This document shows positions 57,711-60,477 of a stretch of 60,477 nt of DNA, piece after piece. Position 1 is the first letter of the stretch. Every line of letters begins with the position of its first letter. The notes under the pieces were generated by a model. It was not told the DNA's origin, searched no databases, and worked only from the letters and a program-made list of their open reading frames with translations. The position numbers and the translations under genes are program-made. Source of the DNA: an uncultured Candidatus Saccharibacteria bacterium (lineage in GTDB: Bacteria; Patescibacteriota; Saccharimonadia; Saccharimonadales; Saccharimonadaceae); contig CALKRM010000009.1 in the NCBI GenBank assembly GCA_937989565.1, forward strand, positions 1 through 60,477, given 5' to 3'.

Positions 57711-60296
57711 TTTATTAGTGGGCGTAGTTATGGGAATAATTTAAAATATAAAGCTTTTTATGTATGTATGAGCTTTATATTAATGGCATTATTTTCTACT
57801 ATTCTTACAACCAAACCTGCCTTTGCGGTAGATAATCCGGGCTCTAATCCGGACTCTAATCCGCACTACATAAATAAGGGGTCTGTTAAGTGTCCTAAAA
57901 ACTATCTGCCAAAACCAGAAAATGACAAAAGTATGTGGTGGGGTTGTAGCGGGAAGACAATACTTGGAGAGCGAGGAGAATTTACAGGTGATGTAGATCC
58001 AGTATTTACTTGCGCCACAGGCTGGAAAGCAGATTTTAAAATTAAAACTGAAAATCAATTCCAAGGCAGTGGGCTAGGTAGAAGTGTTAAACGTGTAACT
58101 TTTAGACTAGGTCAGTGCGTAGAGGATAAGGAAAGTGTGGTTGAAAAAAATGCCGAAGCACTCGCTAATAAAGCAGGCCAGTATAATCTAGTAACTCTAA
58201 TCTCTCCTAAAATCGAGGCCAGTCCCTGGTATTTGGGACTCTCAGACGCAAATAAGGTTGCCGCCGGATGTAAGTATCAATTGCTTCCAGGGGCACCATC
58301 ACGAGCATCAGAGAAGGGGTGGTTCTGTGATGACGCCGCCAAGAAAAAACTCGCTAGAATGTTAATAGGTACATGTGTAGCTAGTGCTGTTAAAGATGTT
58401 GCTAAACGTACCAACGGAGATACTGGAAGCAGCGCGATGGACGCTGTGTTTACTAGTTGTCTGGTGAAGAACTCTGGCGTGGATGCAGCGAGTATAAATA
58501 AAGAAAAAGATGAAATCGCATGGGATGACATAAAAAAAGATGTAGACATCTCAGAGAAGAAAGATGAAGACGGTGAACCGGAAAGCTCCTGCAGTGGAGA
58601 CTTAGGATCTTTAGGGTGGCTTATTTGCCCATCCATGTCTTTAGGAGGAAAATTGGCTGACGCAGGCTATAGTTCTGTATCGATGTTCTTAGATATTTCA
58701 CCCGACATATTCAACGATAACCCAGAGCTCGGAGGAGCAAAACAAGCGTGGAATTTCTTTCGTGATATAGCAAACGTCGTATTTGTTCTCCTTTTCTTAT
58801 GGGTAATCTTCTCGCAAATCAGTAACGTAGGCGTGAGCAATTACGGTATTAAAAAGATTCTTCCCAAACTTATACTGGGTGCTGTCCTTATAAACTTATC
58901 CTTCTATATATGTCAGTTGGCAGTTGATCTATCCAATATTCTTGGGTATGCATTAAAGGGAGTATTAGAAGGAGCATCGCTTAAGGCTGAAGCACCAGGG
59001 GTTGGAGGAGTTGGTGGCGGATTTGTTGCCTTACTTACAGGAGCCATAGGTTTAGTGGGAGCACCTTTATTTGCATTCCTTACTGTCAGTGTGCCTATGC
59101 TAATATGGACACTTTTGTCGCTTGCTGTAGCATTTCTTATATTAGTACTTAGACAAGCAGCTGTGATATTATTAATAGCCATCTCTCCGATAGCATTTGC
59201 AGCGTGGTTATTACCAAACACAGAAAGTTTGTTTAAAAAATGGGTATCTGCATTTAAGGGATTATTAGTAGTATTTCCTGTAGTGTCCTTAATGTATGGA
59301 TCTGGAAAATTAGCGGGGGCTGTATTGTCCAATTCATCAGGTGGAATTATGCAGTTTGTAGCTATGTGCGCCCCTATAGTACCACTAATTGCTACACCTT
59401 TTGTAATTAAGAGTTCTCTGAATTCGTTAGGTAGTCTTGGTGCAAAACTTAGCAATAACGGTCTTATGAATTTACCGTCAAACAAACTTAAAGATAACGT
59501 GATGAATAAATCCAGGTTTGCTGACGCCAAGAAATCCTTTGATCGTTACTCAGCTAAAAAATTAGCAGAAAGGCGTTCTGGTAATTCCTGGGCTCACAAT
59601 CTTAAAAATAGCAATAATAAATTCGCAAGAGGTTTCGGTAAAGTGATGAGTTTCGGAACAACCTTAGATAATACAGAACGCTTATGGGGATTCGGAAGAA
59701 AACTCGGACTTTCGGACGCCGCAATCAATTATCAAGAAGCTTATGATAAAAATGCTATGGAAAAGGCTGAACGAGCGCTAACATATAAATACGGCGGAGA
59801 TGCAGCAAAGGCTCTAAATGATAAAAATGCCGACAAGTACACTAGGATTGCAGCCGTTAACCAACTTAAGGGACAAGGCGCTCATGGTGCGGACGTAGTG
59901 GCTAATTACCTGAGAAATGGCGGAGAAGTGGATAGTGTAAGTATGGCTAATGCATTAACCGAAATGAAAGGGTCTCATGCTGGAGTTGCTCAAGCAGGAG
60001 TTAGCGCTCTTAATGCCCTTCAGAGTGGTCAATCAAGCTTCTCACTAGGAGAGAAAGATAAATCGGGTGAATTCATAAAAGGTTCAGCAAATGTTTCATT
60101 CAATAGCTTAACTCACCAAGGTCTAAGTAAATTATCCAATGAAGCTATCGCTAAACAAAATGCCGACGCTATCAGGAGCGGTGGCATTCCAGATAGTCGA
60201 GCTATCGAAATACTAGGAGACAACAGACTTGTCTCTACAATGAGCCAAGACACAAGAGAAGCTTTGCAGCGTATAAACAACTCTCTGCAGAAATAA
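57696..60296 (+). CDS. VirB6/TrbL-like T4SS inner-membrane channel protein
   Basis: Up to 866 residues (862 from the ATG at 57708). A signal sequence (MSFILMALFSTILTTKPAFA) is followed by a Cys-containing extracytoplasmic domain of about 250 residues. At least six membrane helices lie between about residues 350 and 600 (VVFVLLFLWVIFSQ, LILGAVLINLSFYICQLA, AFLTVSVPMLIWTLLSLAVA, LRQAAVILLIAISPIAFAAWLLP). A hydrophilic C-terminal domain of about 250 residues follows. The LRQAAVILLIAISPIAFA block is typical of the VirB6/TrbL family, which forms the inner-membrane channel of conjugation-type secretion systems. The exact start is uncertain because of the hairpin. Confidence 0.85.
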   Translation: MKVFMFISGRSYGNNLKYKAFYVCMSFILMALFSTILTTKPAFAVDNPGSNPDSNPHYINKGSVKCPKNYLPKPENDKSMWWGCSGKTILGERGEFTGDVDPVFTCATGWKADFKIKTENQFQGSGLGRSVKRVTFRLGQCVEDKESVVEKNAEALANKAGQYNLVTLISPKIEASPWYLGLSDANKVAAGCKYQLLPGAPSRASEKGWFCDDAAKKKLARMLIGTCVASAVKDVAKRTNGDTGSSAMDAVFTSCLVKNSGVDAASINKEKDEIAWDDIKKDVDISEKKDEDGEPESSCSGDLGSLGWLICPSMSLGGKLADAGYSSVSMFLDISPDIFNDNPELGGAKQAWNFFRDIANVVFVLLFLWVIFSQISNVGVSNYGIKKILPKLILGAVLINLSFYICQLAVDLSNILGYALKGVLEGASLKAEAPGVGGVGGGFVALLTGAIGLVGAPLFAFLTVSVPMLIWTLLSLAVAFLILVLRQAAVILLIAISPIAFAAWLLPNTESLFKKWVSAFKGLLVVFPVVSLMYGSGKLAGAVLSNSSGGIMQFVAMCAPIVPLIATPFVIKSSLNSLGSLGAKLSNNGLMNLPSNKLKDNVMNKSRFADAKKSFDRYSAKKLAERRSGNSWAHNLKNSNNKFARGFGKVMSFGTTLDNTERLWGFGRKLGLSDAAINYQEAYDKNAMEKAERALTYKYGGDAAKALNDKNADKYTRIAAVNQLKGQGAHGADVVANYLRNGGEVDSVSMANALTEMKGSHAGVAQAGVSALNALQSGQSSFSLGEKDKSGEFIKGSANVSFNSLTHQGLSKLSNEAIAKQNADAIRSGGIPDSRAIEILGDNRLVSTMSQDTREALQRINNSLQK

Positions 60297-60328
60297 AACC
60301 ACAGTTTTTAGTATTAAAGTGTCATCTC

Positions 60329-60357
60329 TTGACTTTTTCCATCAAAAATGCTAATAT
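60329..60357 (+). promoter_or_regulatory. Promoter of the last, truncated gene
   Basis: TTGACT (60329-60334), 17-base spacer, TAATAT (60352-60357), eight bases before the ATG at 60366. Near-leaderless start. Confidence 0.65.
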
Positions 60358-60365
60358 AAACCCAG

Positions 60366-60477
60366 ATGGAGTGGTTAATTTCCCGTAAGCAGCTTCTTAA
60401 CAAGTGGCTGCAGTGGTTTGTGTTGCTGATAGCAGGGATGCTGGTGGGCATTTTTCTTAATACCTTAACACACTCAA
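60366..60477 (+). CDS. Start of a membrane protein (runs off the window)
   Basis: 37 residues visible: a basic N-terminus (ISRKQLLNKWLQW) then a hydrophobic helix (FVLLIAGMLVGIFLN). Type II or multi-pass membrane protein, possibly another part of the secretion apparatus. It has its own promoter and no ribosome site. Confidence 0.6.
   Translation, partial: MEWLISRKQLLNKWLQWFVLLIAGMLVGIFLNTLTHS

Noticed and set aside
1..60477. CRISPR arrays, insertion sequences with complete transposases, rRNA genes
   Set aside because: No regularly spaced repeats, no transposase domains and no rRNA signatures were seen on either strand.

Overview
The window looks like a stretch of chromosome from a small-genome Patescibacteria (CPR) bacterium, most likely Candidatus Saccharibacteria (TM7). 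The evidence is dense gene packing, many 4-base stop/start overlaps, a DnaG that has lost its zinc ligands, a PolA without a usable proofreading site, a chlamydial-type (class Ic) ribonucleotide reductase, a cluster of VirB2/TrbC-like pilins, and a valS/argS/tsaD/murE/murF/rpoD core with AT-rich third positions. TGA, TAA and TAG all serve as ordinary stops. Operon-internal genes usually have an AGGAGG-type ribosome site. Many first genes instead have a TATAAT-like -10 box 6 to 8 bases before the start codon, which implies leaderless mRNAs.

Layout. 1-6330: pnp, a sortase, rpsO, truB with a degenerate DHH-family protein, and rpsT. 6332-10080: a foreign island with a ribbon-helix-helix regulator, a BcgI-like restriction-modification gene cut by one in-frame TAG, an hsdS-like specificity gene, and the wreck of a serine recombinase. 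10095-23606: replication, repair and RNA genes (holA, mutM, polA, dnaG-rpoD, orn, pyrH) with hypotheticals and mscL. 23638-31300: argS and a nucleotide block (pyrG, a small Cys-x2-Cys protein, a flavin-binding-type protein, nrdB, nrdA). 31412-35098: a second defence island (DpnII-like GATC methylase with an HTH, DpnII-like nuclease, another methylase, Abi_C protein). 35221-48915: tRNA-Ser, a MacB-like exporter, a sugar isomerase, groES-groEL under CIRCE, murF/murE, tsaD, a FemAB-like transferase, valS. 49057-53717: a VanZ/RDD protein, tRNAs (the window holds four serine isoacceptors, an unusual Arg-GCG and an Asp), rlmH, comFC, hsp20. 53817-60477: six pilin paralogues, a possible Tat lipoprotein, a VirB6/TrbL-like channel protein and a truncated next gene.

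The strongest candidate for something new is in the nucleotide block. NrdA ends without the C-terminal redox cysteines that class I enzymes need. A separate 57-residue protein 1.5 kb downstream ends in a Cys-x2-Cys-Glu tail like the one NrdA lacks. Both genes have a similar promoter: a TTGCAW -35, an NrdR-like box in the spacer, and a second box about 32 bp further on. I propose that the reductase has its reducing arm supplied in trans and co-regulated by NrdR.
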